Source: Hymenobacter busanensis (GTDB lineage: Bacteria > Bacteroidota > Bacteroidia > Cytophagales > Hymenobacteraceae). From it: a DNA stretch of 64,000 nucleotides. Position numbers and translations under genes: made by a program. The DNA is taken from NCBI RefSeq assembly GCF_008727865.1, contig NZ_VTWU01000003.1, forward strand, positions 496,001 to 560,000. Reading direction: 5' to 3'. Below, one piece after another: positions 26,138-34,214 of the stretch. Numbering within the stretch: the stretch's first letter is position 1; the number at the start of each line of letters is the position of its first letter. The notes beneath the pieces are model-generated. The model ran no database searches and was not told the origin of the DNA. It saw only the letters and a program-made list of their open reading frames with translations.

Positions 26138-27214
26138 CTACCGCACCCCAAACCGGTACACCGTGGTGCTGTGAAACACCTGCCCCGGCCGCAGAATGGT
26201 GCCGGGGAAATCGGGGTGGTTGGGGGAGTCGGGGAAGTGCTGGGTTTCGAGGCAGAAGCCGTAGTGCCGGGGGTAGGCCGTGCCGTCGTGGCCGGTGAGC
26301 GAGCCGTCGAGGAAGTTGCCGGCGTAGCACTGCACGCCGGGCTGGCTGGTGAGCACCGTGAGCGTGCGGCCCGTGGTGGGCTCGTGCACGAAGGCGGCCC
26401 GGTGCAGGCCCGAGGGCGCCAGCGGCTGGTGCAGCACCCAGTTGTGGTCGTAGCCGCCGGGCACTTGCCCGATGCGCGCGCCCAGGGCCGTGGGCTCCCG
26501 AAAGTCGAAGGGCGTGCCCGGCACCGGGCGCAGCTCGCCGGTCGGTATCAGCGTGTCGTCGACCACGGTGTAGCGGTCGGCGGGCAGGGTCAGCTCGTGG
26601 CCCAGGGCATCGGGCACTTGGCCGTGGGCGAGGTTGAAATAGCAGTGGTTGGTCAGGTTGACGGGCGTGGCCTTGTCGGTGGTGGCGTGGTACTCGATGC
26701 GCAGAGCGTTGTCGGCGCAGAGGGTGTAGTCGACGGTTACTTGCAGGTTGCCGGGGTAGCCCTCGTCGCCGTCGGGGCTGAGGTGGGTGAGGCGCAGGGC
26801 GGGGCTGCCGTCGGGGGCGGTGTGGGCGGTGGCTTGCCAGAGCACCTGGTTGAAGCCGCGCCGGCCGCCGTGCAGGTGGTGGAGGCCGTTGTTGGTGGCC
26901 AGCTGGTAGGGGCGGCCGTCGAGGGTAAACCGGCCCTGGCCGATGCGGTTGGCGTAGCGCCCGATGAGGGCCCCGAAGTAGGGGTTGGCCTGCTGGTAGG
27001 CCGGGCTCAGGTAGCCGTCGAGCGAGTCGAAACCCAGCACCACCTCGCCCAGCTGCCCGGCGCGGTCGGGCACCAGCAGGCTGGTCACGGTGCCGCCGTA
27101 GGGCGTGATGCGCGCCTCGGCGCCGTGGGCGTTGGTGAGGGTGAAGAGCGGCACGGCGTCGCCCTCGGGCGAGTAGCCAAACGGGGCCGAGGTGGGGGTA
27201 GCGGCAGCAGCCAT
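26138..27214 (-). CDS. galM: Aldose 1-epimerase (galactose mutarotase)
   Basis: A 358-residue protein starting at 27214 (MAAAATPTSAPFGY); an upstream in-frame ATG at 27289 adds only a Pro-rich tail. The beta-sandwich family signatures are clear: GGTVTSLLVPDR, FGALIGRYANRIGQGRF, NNGLHHLHGGRRGFNQVLW with one catalytic His, VNLTNHCYFNL with the second, GYDHNWVL, and the catalytic base Glu in YGFCLETQHFPDSPN. It interconverts alpha and beta anomers of galactose or glucose, feeding the Leloir pathway. No signal peptide is obvious, so it is probably cytoplasmic. The galactokinase gene is about 25 kb away rather than adjacent. Confidence 0.95.
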   Translation of the reverse strand: MAAAATPTSAPFGYSPEGDAVPLFTLTNAHGAEARITPYGGTVTSLLVPDRAGQLGEVVLGFDSLDGYLSPAYQQANPYFGALIGRYANRIGQGRFTLDGRPYQLATNNGLHHLHGGRRGFNQVLWQATAHTAPDGSPALRLTHLSPDGDEGYPGNLQVTVDYTLCADNALRIEYHATTDKATPVNLTNHCYFNLAHGQVPDALGHELTLPADRYTVVDDTLIPTGELRPVPGTPFDFREPTALGARIGQVPGGYDHNWVLHQPLAPSGLHRAAFVHEPTTGRTLTVLTSQPGVQCYAGNFLDGSLTGHDGTAYPRHYGFCLETQHFPDSPNHPDFPGTILRPGQVFHSTTVYRFGVR

Positions 27215-27595
27215 ACGCAGCGGGGGTAAGGGTGAGGACGAATGGGTAAGGATACGAGGATTGGGCGGCTTTGGGGGCCGGGGCTTCACGGGCCCCCTCT
27301 TCCGCGGACCTCACCCCCCGGCCCCCTCGCCAAAAGAGAGGGGGAGCCACGGCGGCGCGGTGCCGCGTGGTACTACGACTTCAAGTCGTAGTACCACTAT
27401 TGTTGCACGACCAGCACCGGTCAGGACCAGTTCCACTCTATCCTGCCCCAGCACTAAGCCGCTTCCCAGTCAGTAGTGCGACCTAGGGGAAATATTCTAA
27501 TCGGGGCCCGGATTCCCAGCCTTATGCCCAAAATCCCGTATCCTGCGGTGAAGCGCGGGCGCCCCTTGCCGCGCCGCTTCCCTTCCCCGCCGCTT
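27215..27595. other. Intergenic stretch between galM and the acyltransferase gene
   Basis: No gene seen. It contains a GC-rich repeat (CCCCCTC...GAGGGGG, about 27327-27351) of a kind dispersed in Bacteroidota genomes and a 31-bp palindrome at 27367-27397. The two genes diverge here, so their promoters must lie within it; AATATTCTAA at about 27490 is the only AT-rich patch. Confidence 0.55.
27367..27397. repeat. 31-bp near-perfect palindrome with a one-base centre
   Basis: GTGGTACTACGACTT at 27367-27381 is perfectly complementary to AAGTCGTAGTACCAC at 27383-27397 around a single C. It is too tight for a terminator loop; it may be a dispersed repeat or an operator between divergent genes. Confidence 0.7.
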
Positions 27596-28978
27596 ATGTC
27601 GCTTTTCTACACCCTCGTGAAGCCCCCGGTGCAGCTGGCGCTGCGCGTGTTTTTCCGGCAGCTGCAGGTGCGCCACCCCGGCCGCCTCAACGCCGAGGGC
27701 CCGCTGCTCATTGCTGCCAACCACCCCAACACCCTCATGGACCCGCTGCTGGTGGCGGCCCACCGGCGCCAGCAGATTGCCTCGCTGGCCAAGAGCACGT
27801 TTTTCCAGAACCCCGTTTCGCGCTGGTTCATGGAGGTGTCGAAGTGCATACCCGTGTACCGCCGGCAGGATGCCGAAACCGGCGACGCCGCCGAAACGCC
27901 CGAGGAAATGGCCCGCCGCAACGAGCAGATGTTTGCCCGCTGCTACGACCACCTCGACCAGGGCGGCTCGCTCATGATATTTCCCGAGGGCACCAGCGTG
28001 CAGGAGCGCCGCCTGCGCCCGCTCAAAACCGGCGCGGCCCGCATTGCCCTGGGCGCCGAGGCCCGCCGCAACTTCCAGCTGGGCGTGCGCGTGCTGCCCG
28101 TGGGCCTGAACTACTCCGACCCCCGCCGCTTCCGCTCCGACGCCCTCGTGAACGTGGCCGAGCCCATCCGGGTGGCCGACTACGCCGACCTCTACCGACA
28201 CAACCCCGAAGAAGCCGCCGACGCCCTCACCGAAGAGCTGCGCCGCCGCCTCGAAAGCCGCCTCGTCATCACCCGCGACGACGCCGAGGACGACCTCGTG
28301 CGACAAGTCGAGGACACCTTCGGCCAGTACCTTGTGCCCGCGCACGACGAGTCGGCCACGCCCTACGACAACTTTCGCCTTACGCGCCTGCTGCTGCGCG
28401 GCCTGGCCTGGCTAGAGCACCACGCCCCCAACCACCTCACCGCCCTGCGCCAGCACCTGCACGCCTACGAAACCACCCTGCGCCAGCACCGCCTCTCCGA
28501 CGAGGCCCTGCGCCGCGGCACGCCCCAGCAGCGCGCCTGGCGCGGCGTCACCACGGCCCTGAAGCTGGTGGTGGGCTTTCCGGTGCATGTGTATGGCGTG
28601 GTGAACAACTACCTGCCCTACATCATCCCCTCGATGGTGGCGCGCCGCCTCACCAAAGACGTGGAGTTCATCGCGCCTATCATGCTGGTGACGGGTATGC
28701 TCACTTTCGGCATCCTATACCCGCTGCAAACCTGGCTGGCGTACCGCCTCACGCACAGCGGCTGGCTGGCGGGCCTGTACCTGCTGAGCCTGCCCCTCAC
28801 CGGCTTCTTCGCCCTCAACTACTGGAACCGCCTCGCCGACCGCCAGGAGCGCCTGCGCCTCTATCGCCTCTTCCGCCGCCAGCCCGATACCGTGGAAACC
28901 CTCTTCCGCCAGCGCGCCACGGTATTGCGCCTGCTCGACGAAGCCCGCCAGGAATACCTGACCGCCACGGCCGAGTAG
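27596..28978 (+). CDS. PlsC-type 1-acyl-glycerol-3-phosphate acyltransferase with a C-terminal membrane extension
   Basis: A 460-residue protein from the ATG at 27596 (MSLFYTLVKPPVQ); an ATG at 27524 is in frame but adds a basic non-conserved tail. The acyltransferase domain (about 25-190) shows block I NHPNTLMD with the catalytic His and Asp, block II-like CIPVYRR, block III FPEGTSVQ and the downstream VLPVGLNY. At about double the usual PlsC length, it continues with a helical segment and two or three membrane helices (about 360-425, for example FIAPIMLVTGMLTFGILYPL). It would acylate lysophosphatidate or a related lipid at the inner membrane. Larger GPAT/AGPAT-like proteins of this shape are common in Bacteroidota; precise substrate is unknown. 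Confidence 0.9.
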   Translation: MSLFYTLVKPPVQLALRVFFRQLQVRHPGRLNAEGPLLIAANHPNTLMDPLLVAAHRRQQIASLAKSTFFQNPVSRWFMEVSKCIPVYRRQDAETGDAAETPEEMARRNEQMFARCYDHLDQGGSLMIFPEGTSVQERRLRPLKTGAARIALGAEARRNFQLGVRVLPVGLNYSDPRRFRSDALVNVAEPIRVADYADLYRHNPEEAADALTEELRRRLESRLVITRDDAEDDLVRQVEDTFGQYLVPAHDESATPYDNFRLTRLLLRGLAWLEHHAPNHLTALRQHLHAYETTLRQHRLSDEALRRGTPQQRAWRGVTTALKLVVGFPVHVYGVVNNYLPYIIPSMVARRLTKDVEFIAPIMLVTGMLTFGILYPLQTWLAYRLTHSGWLAGLYLLSLPLTGFFALNYWNRLADRQERLRLYRLFRRQPDTVETLFRQRATVLRLLDEARQEYLTATAE

Positions 28979-29044
28979 CGCGGCTTTCGCCGACACTGGA
29001 GTGGTTGACCGCCGTTGCTGACGTTGAACGACTAATTGCAGAAC

Positions 29045-29123
29045 GTCATGCTGAGCTTGCCGAAGCATCTCTACTGCTTCGTTGCGTCGTGCGGGAGAGA
29101 TGCTTCGTCAAGCTCAGCATGAC
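29045..29123. repeat. Dispersed palindromic repeat, copy C
   Basis: GTCATGCTGAGC then TTGCCGAAGCATCTCT at 29045-29072, complementary to 29096-29123 with one mismatch. Its left arm differs from copy A by one base. It lies between the convergent acyltransferase and beta-barrel genes and could double as their terminator. Confidence 0.85.
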
Positions 29124-29221
29124 CACTACTTTCTTTACTGTCGGTCGGCTACCTCCGGCTCTTTATCTGCGGAAGGAAACTAGCCTCTAGCATTGGCGTG
29201 GCCTTCTATCCAACTACCGTT

Positions 29222-29920
29222 TCATTTTCCCCCTCCCTTCACGCCCAGGCCCAGCGTGAGTATTTCGGACAGGCGCAGGCTACGGTTGGTGATTTTGCTG
29301 ACCAGGTACAGGTCGTTGGTGCCCAGCTCGGCGTAGTAGCTGCTGCGCTGGGGCCAGCCGGCACCGCCTTCGTGGGTGAGGCGCGCGCCGAGCACCGCCC
29401 CAAACCGCAGCGCCGACGACCACCAGTAGTAGCCCTTGGGGTACTTGGTGGCGCGGGAGCTGTTGAGGCCCGGCCCAAAGGTGTAGGAAGCCAGCCCGCC
29501 GAACGAAAGCGGGTTAGCCTGCCAGCGCGAGGCGCCGAGCTGCGGGGCGTAGGGCGTGTAAGTGGTTTTGAGCGTGACCACGCCCAGGGTTTTGCCGCCG
29601 AGCTTTTTGGGCACAATGCCGAGGAGCAGTTCGGGCTCCAGTCGGCGCCGGGCCAGCCAGTAGCCGCCGCCCACGGCCACTGCGCCGGTGCCCCCCGCAA
29701 TGTGCACGGTCAGGAAGAATGCGCCGTCGGTGGGGCGTGGGGTGTTGGGCGCGGCAGGTTGCGTGGCCGGCTGCGCCGCGTCGTTGGCCGGGTCGGAAGA
29801 TTGGGCCTGCGCCGGGGCCGCCAGCAGCACCGCCGCAACGGCCAGCGGCAACAAGCACGCCCAGCGGTGGGATACGCCACGGGCCAGGGGCCAAGGCACG
29901 GCACTACGCAGCGGGGCCAT
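29222..29920 (-). CDS. Outer-membrane beta-barrel protein (module copy 1)
   Basis: A 232-residue secreted protein. Signal sequence with hydrophobic core CLLPLAVAAVLLAAPAQAQ, then a Pro/Ala/Thr-rich linker and a compact beta-rich domain. It shares the blocks KYPKGYYWW, YYAELGTNDLYLVS and ILTLGLGVK with the gene at 30826, so the two are paralogues. Small outer-membrane barrel is the likely fold. Its start overlaps the 3' end of the upstream metallophosphoesterase gene by 17 bases, pointing to coupled translation. Function unknown. Confidence 0.72.
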   Translation of the reverse strand: MAPLRSAVPWPLARGVSHRWACLLPLAVAAVLLAAPAQAQSSDPANDAAQPATQPAAPNTPRPTDGAFFLTVHIAGGTGAVAVGGGYWLARRRLEPELLLGIVPKKLGGKTLGVVTLKTTYTPYAPQLGASRWQANPLSFGGLASYTFGPGLNSSRATKYPKGYYWWSSALRFGAVLGARLTHEGGAGWPQRSSYYAELGTNDLYLVSKITNRSLRLSEILTLGLGVKGGGK

Positions 29921-30722
29921 AGCTCACGGTTTGGAGGTTGAACTGCCCCGCACCCCACACCGACAGCACCAGGTAGCGGCGCTTGCCCATGTGGTAGGTG
30001 GTCAGGTACGGAACGCCGTCGTGGTAGGGCTGCTCGGCGGTGTAGCGGTGAATGTGGGCCGCCAGGTGCAACACCACTTGCGGGCTGCTCCCGATGGCGG
30101 CGGTATAGGCCGGAATCAGCTGCGGGTCGAAGTCGGAGTCGGTGGGCGGCACGTGGCTGACGACCACCGTGCGGCGCACCCCGGCGGTGTCGGCCAGCTC
30201 ACGCCGCAGCCACGGCACATCGGGCACGCGGCCCCGGAACCCCGACTCGCGGCCGTTGGTATCCACGCACACGAACTTGGTGCCGCCGTAGCGGAAGCTG
30301 TAGTTCAGCGGCCCGTACACCTGCTGGTACGCGGCCCGGCCGTTGCCCACCTGGTCGTGGTTGCCGATAACGGTGAGGTAGGGCGCGCGCAGGCCGCTCA
30401 GGCGGCGGTGCACCCAGCGCAGTTCGCGCGTCAGGCCGAAGTCGGAAATGTCGCCGCCCACCAGCACGAAGTCGATGCCGGGCTGCTGGTTCACGCTGCG
30501 CACGAAGTCCTCGGTTTCGTCGTAGAACCGCTGCGAGTCGCCCACGAACACGAAGCGCACGGTGTCGGTGGGGCTTTTGGGGTGCGCGCGCAGGCGCTGC
30601 AGGTTCTGAGCCGTGAGGTGCTGCGCGGTGGGTGGCGCCCAGGTTTGGTTGGGGTTGCTTTCGAGCAAGGTGCAGCCGGCCAGCAGCACAGTAGAGCAGC
30701 ACAACACGCGAAGAAAGGACAT
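29904..30722 (-). CDS. Calcineurin-like metallophosphoesterase lipoprotein (module copy 1)
   Basis: A 272-residue protein from ATG 30722, with lipobox LLAGC giving a lipid-anchored periplasmic or surface enzyme. Phosphoesterase blocks in order: FVFVGDSQRF (motif I, with Asp then Ser in place of the common DxH), VLVGGDISDFG, VIGNHDQVG, VVSHVPP and LAAHIHRY, the last replacing the usual GHxH with AHxH. The metal ligands Asp, Asn, His, His and His are therefore mostly retained. The paralogue at 31467 has GHRH. It overlaps the downstream barrel gene. Substrate unknown; phosphodiester or phosphomonoester hydrolysis is the family role. Confidence 0.87.
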   Translation of the reverse strand: MSFLRVLCCSTVLLAGCTLLESNPNQTWAPPTAQHLTAQNLQRLRAHPKSPTDTVRFVFVGDSQRFYDETEDFVRSVNQQPGIDFVLVGGDISDFGLTRELRWVHRRLSGLRAPYLTVIGNHDQVGNGRAAYQQVYGPLNYSFRYGGTKFVCVDTNGRESGFRGRVPDVPWLRRELADTAGVRRTVVVSHVPPTDSDFDPQLIPAYTAAIGSSPQVVLHLAAHIHRYTAEQPYHDGVPYLTTYHMGKRRYLVLSVWGAGQFNLQTVSYGPAA

Positions 30723-30825
30723 AGGAGCAAGGCTGCGCCGGGGCGGCCCGGCGGCCCCATCAAGGGGTAATACCACCGAAGGGCCCCGGAGGTTATGGCG
30801 GCTTGCCCGGTTTCCTGAAACGCCG

Positions 30826-31467
30826 CTACAAATCCACCTTCACGCCAATACCCAAGGTGAGAATATCGGCCACCGAAAGCGCCTTGATGTTGCTGTACAG
30901 GCTCACCAGGTACAGGTCGTTGGTGCCCAGCTCGTAGTACAACGAAGCCGTGCGGGGCTGGCCGTTGGCTTTGGTGGGTAGCTCGTAGGCCACGCGCCCG
31001 CCCACAAAGGCCCCGGCCCGACTGCGAGCGGGCCACCAGTAGTAGCCCTTGGGGTATTTGCCGTCCAGCGAGGCGTTCATGCCCCGGCTGGCGGTGTAGT
31101 TGACCAGACCCCCCACCGACAGCGGCCGCACTTGCCAGCGTGAGGCGCCCAGCCCCAGCGTCCAGGGCGAATAGGTGGCCTTGCCGGTGAAAATGCCCAT
31201 GGGCGTGATGCTGTACTTGCGGGGCACGTAGCCCGTCAGCACGTCCACATCGAGGCGGCCGCGCAGGGTGGTGTAGCCCACGCCTACCGTTACCATGCCC
31301 TGCCCGCCAGCCACCTGCCCGATGAGGTGGTGGGGGCGGTACCACGGCTGGGCAATCAGCCCGTCGGTGGTGCTGGGTACGGGCGGAGTAGGCGGGTCGG
31401 TGGGAGCAGCGGCTAGGGCCGGCAGCACGGCCGCGCCCAGCAACAACGAAAGCAGGAGCGCGCGCAT
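30826..31467 (-). CDS. Outer-membrane beta-barrel protein (module copy 2)
   Basis: A 213-residue paralogue of the protein encoded at 29222. Signal peptide MRALLLSLLLGAAVLPALAAA, then a Pro-rich linker and the barrel with KYPKGYYWW, LYYELGTNDLYLVS and ILTLGIGVKVDL. The start ATG shares one base with the stop of the upstream phosphoesterase gene (TAATG), a classic arrangement for translational re-initiation. About 100 bp without a terminator separates it from the next phosphoesterase gene, so all four genes may form one transcript. Confidence 0.72.
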   Translation of the reverse strand: MRALLLSLLLGAAVLPALAAAPTDPPTPPVPSTTDGLIAQPWYRPHHLIGQVAGGQGMVTVGVGYTTLRGRLDVDVLTGYVPRKYSITPMGIFTGKATYSPWTLGLGASRWQVRPLSVGGLVNYTASRGMNASLDGKYPKGYYWWPARSRAGAFVGGRVAYELPTKANGQPRTASLYYELGTNDLYLVSLYSNIKALSVADILTLGIGVKVDL

Positions 31468-32315
31468 TAGTAGGAGATGTTGTCGAGACGGAATCCCCGA
31501 TCGCCCCAGAGCGTGAGCAACGTGTACTCGCGCTTCTCGAAGCTGTAGGAATTGATGAACGGGATGTTGTTTTCGTAGGGGTAATCGACGCCGAAATCGT
31601 GGCGGTGGCCGTTCAGCTCAAACACCAGCCGCGGCGCCCGCGCCAGGGCCTCTACGTAGGGCTGCTCCAACTGCGGGTCGAAGTCGCCGTCGAAGGGCGG
31701 CACGTGGCTGACCACGATTTGCCGCCGGGCGCCGCCGGTATCGGCCAGGGTGCTTTCCAGCCACGGAATGTTGGGAAGCGTGCCGTTGAACCCGGCTTCG
31801 CGCCCGTTGGTGTCGAGCAGAACAAAGCGGGTGTCGGCGTAGGTAAAGGCGTAGTTCAGCGGGCCGTACACCTGCTCGTAGGCGCCGCGCCCGTTGGCCA
31901 CGTGGTCGTGGTTGCCGATGACGGTGAGGTAGGGCACGCGGAGCTTGCGCAGGCGCTCATCCACCCAGCGCATTTCGCGCACCAGCCCGAAGTCGGAAAT
32001 GTCGCCGGCCACCAGTACAAACGCCACGTCTGGCTGCTGATTCACGCTGCGCACAAAGTCCTCGGCCTCGCCGTAGAACCGTTGTGAGTCGCCGATGAAC
32101 ACGAAGCGCAGCGTGTCGCCGCGGCTGGGGTTGGGGCGGGCGGCCAGCGCATCGAGGTTTTTGCGCGTGAGGTTGCGGTACTCCTCGGGCGTGCGGGTTT
32201 CGTTGGGGCTGAACTCAAGTAAGTCGCAGCCACCCAACAGGCCGGTGAGCAACAAAGCGCCCAGGCCGCGGCCGGCCCAGGAAGAAAGAAAAGAAAAAGC
32301 GGAAACGTGCGGCAT
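31467..32315 (-). CDS. Calcineurin-like metallophosphoesterase lipoprotein (module copy 2)
   Basis: A 282-residue paralogue of the protein at 29904, first gene of the four-gene cluster. The lipoprotein signal ends LLGGC. The catalytic blocks are FVFIGDSQRFYGEAEDF, VLVAGDISDFGLV, LTVIGNHDHVANG, IVVSHVPPFDGDFDPQ and ELNGHRHDFG, a complete set of metal ligands including the canonical GHRH. Between motifs II and III the two paralogues are nearly the same (for example YLTVIGNHD, YGPLNY, DTNGRE), which indicates a shared substrate site. Likely tethered to the inner leaflet of the outer membrane or the surface. Confidence 0.88.
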   Translation of the reverse strand: MPHVSAFSFLSSWAGRGLGALLLTGLLGGCDLLEFSPNETRTPEEYRNLTRKNLDALAARPNPSRGDTLRFVFIGDSQRFYGEAEDFVRSVNQQPDVAFVLVAGDISDFGLVREMRWVDERLRKLRVPYLTVIGNHDHVANGRGAYEQVYGPLNYAFTYADTRFVLLDTNGREAGFNGTLPNIPWLESTLADTGGARRQIVVSHVPPFDGDFDPQLEQPYVEALARAPRLVFELNGHRHDFGVDYPYENNIPFINSYSFEKREYTLLTLWGDRGFRLDNISY

Positions 32316-32407
32316 ACCAACAACACACGCCTGCAGGTGGGTAAATCAGGCGACTCGTGCTGTGGGCGTATACTGTGCACACCCCGTTTGGGTTGACGGT
32401 CATTACA

Positions 32408-32456
32408 GCCAGCGGGCAGTTCCCTCCGCCGATGAGGAAAGGAACTGCCCGCTGGC
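32408..32456 (-). terminator. Hairpin after the REC-reductase fusion gene
   Basis: A perfect 16-bp stem: GCCAGCGGGCAGTTCC at 32408-32423 against 32441-32456, 17-nt loop, just beyond the stop codon at 32463. Confidence 0.8.
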
Positions 32457-32462
32457 GCTACC

Positions 32463-34124
32463 CTATTCGTCCAGGTACTGGTGCACGAACTTGATGGCCA
32501 TCGAGCCTTCGCCCACGGCCGAGGCCACGCGGGCCATGGCCCCGGCGCGGGAGTCGCCGGCGGCAAAAATGCCGGGTACGCTGCTTTCGAGGGCAAACGG
32601 TTCGCGTGCACGCTTCCACTTGGCGGCAAAGCGCGGGTCGGCCACCAGGTCGCGGCCGGTTACCACAAAGCCTTTGCCGTCGCAGAGCAGCACGTCGCAG
32701 AGCCATTCGGTGCTGGGCTTGGCCCCAATGAACACGAACAGCGCCCGCGCCGGCCGCGCCTGTACCTCGCCGGTGCGGTTCTGGCGCAGTACCACTTCCT
32801 CCAGGTGGTCTTGCCCGCGCACTTCCTGCACCTCCGTGAAGGGCAGCAGCTCGATGTTGGCGGTGCGCCCGATCTGCTCAATCAGGTACGCCGACATGGA
32901 AGCCGCCAACGACTCGCCCCGAATGACGATGAACACGCGTCGGGCGTAGCTGGCCAGGTACATGGCCGCTTGCCCGGCCGAGTTGCCGCCGCCCACCACG
33001 TATACGTCCTGGTCGCCGCAGGAGCGGGCCTCGGTGCGGGCCGCGCCGTAGTACACGCCCGCGCCCGTCAGGTGCTCGATGCCGGGCACGGCCAGCTGGC
33101 GGTAGCTCACGCCGGGCGTCATCACCACGGCGCGGGTGCGCACCTCGCTGCCGTCGGCCAGCGTTAGTACCTTGTATTCGTCCTGCACGCAGAGCTTGGT
33201 GACTTCTTGCGACAACAGAAACTCGGCCCCGAGGCGCACGGCCTGCGCCCAGGCGCGGTGCGCCAGCTCGGCCCCGCTCAGGCCGGTGGGAAAGCCCAAA
33301 TAGTTTTCGATGCGCGACGATGTGCCGGCCTGTCCGCCGGGGTTCTGCCGCTCGATAATCAGCGTTTTCAGCCCCTCAGAAGCGCCATATACTGCCGCCG
33401 CCAGCCCCGAAGGCCCGGCGCCGATAACCACCACGTCGTAGAGCGCCTGCGAGGGTTTGCGCGAGAGGCCCAAGGCTTCGGCCAGTACCCCGCGCGTGGG
33501 TTGGGCCTGGGCTTTCCCGTCGGCCGTCAGCACCACGGGCAGGTCGCTGGGCGAAAAGCCAGTGCTGGCCAGCAAGGCCGGCGCTTCGGGGTGGGTTTCG
33601 AAATCGTACCACTGAAACGCGACCATGTGCGCGGCCAGGAAATCCTTGAGCTCGTGCGAAAGTGGCGACCATTGAAAACCCACCAGCCGCACTCCACTGA
33701 AGCGCGGCTTGTAATTGGCCTGCCACGCCGCCAGCAAGTCGTGCAGAGTGGGGTAGAGCAGGTCCTGGGGCGGATCCCAGGGCTTCATCAGGTAGTAGTC
33801 GAGGCGGGCGTCGTTGATGGCCCGGATGGCAGCCTCGGTATCGGCGTAGGCGGTGAGCAGCACGCGCTTGGCCTCGGGGAACAAGGTGCGGGCTTGTTCC
33901 AGCACCTGCACGCCTTCCATGTCGGGCATACGCTGGTCGGCCAGCACCAGGGCCAGCGGCTCGGCCCGGCTCTTCAGCTGGTTGAGCGCGCCCACGGCTT
34001 CGGTGCCCGAACCGGCCCGCACAATGCGGTAATCCTTGCGAAACTCGCTGCGCAGGTCGCGGTCGATGGCCGACAGCACTTGCGGGTCGTCGTCGACCAC
34101 GAGCAAAACGGGTTTCTTATCCAT
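32463..34124 (-). CDS. Response-regulator receiver fused to a thioredoxin-reductase-like FAD oxidoreductase
   Basis: A 553-residue fusion from ATG 34124. Residues 1-125 are a receiver (LLVVDDDPQVLSAID, LVLADQRMPDMEGVQ with the phospho-Asp, LLTAYAD, YYLMKPW). Residues about 140-225 form a thioredoxin/glutaredoxin-like module lacking cysteines (FQWSPLSHELKDFLA). The rest is a thioredoxin-reductase-like module: FAD site VIGAGPSGLAAAVYG, GGQAGTSSRIENYLGFP, NADPH site VYVVGGGNSAGQAA and IFAAGDSRAGAM. The redox CxxC of true thioredoxin reductases is absent; the aligned stretch reads ARTEARSC. It is therefore unlikely to reduce thioredoxin by the standard route. It follows the cNMP-binding kinase gene and is probably its phosphorylation target. 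Confidence 0.92.
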   Translation of the reverse strand: MDKKPVLLVVDDDPQVLSAIDRDLRSEFRKDYRIVRAGSGTEAVGALNQLKSRAEPLALVLADQRMPDMEGVQVLEQARTLFPEAKRVLLTAYADTEAAIRAINDARLDYYLMKPWDPPQDLLYPTLHDLLAAWQANYKPRFSGVRLVGFQWSPLSHELKDFLAAHMVAFQWYDFETHPEAPALLASTGFSPSDLPVVLTADGKAQAQPTRGVLAEALGLSRKPSQALYDVVVIGAGPSGLAAAVYGASEGLKTLIIERQNPGGQAGTSSRIENYLGFPTGLSGAELAHRAWAQAVRLGAEFLLSQEVTKLCVQDEYKVLTLADGSEVRTRAVVMTPGVSYRQLAVPGIEHLTGAGVYYGAARTEARSCGDQDVYVVGGGNSAGQAAMYLASYARRVFIVIRGESLAASMSAYLIEQIGRTANIELLPFTEVQEVRGQDHLEEVVLRQNRTGEVQARPARALFVFIGAKPSTEWLCDVLLCDGKGFVVTGRDLVADPRFAAKWKRAREPFALESSVPGIFAAGDSRAGAMARVASAVGEGSMAIKFVHQYLDE

Positions 34125-34214
34125 AGCAAAAAGCGGGGTGGCTACTGGAGCGAGCGGGTGGAAAATAAAAATCAAGGGCGGCTTTCGGCGAAGCCGGACT
34201 GCCGCCCGGGCGTA

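Larger units (their letters stand above)
29222..32315 (-). repeat. Tandem duplication of a metallophosphoesterase/beta-barrel gene pair
   Basis: Two consecutive pairs on the minus strand, 32315-30826 and 30722-29222, each consisting of a phosphoesterase lipoprotein followed by an overlapping barrel gene. Protein-level similarity is high in both members, while the DNA has clearly diverged, so the duplication is not recent. Confidence 0.88.
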
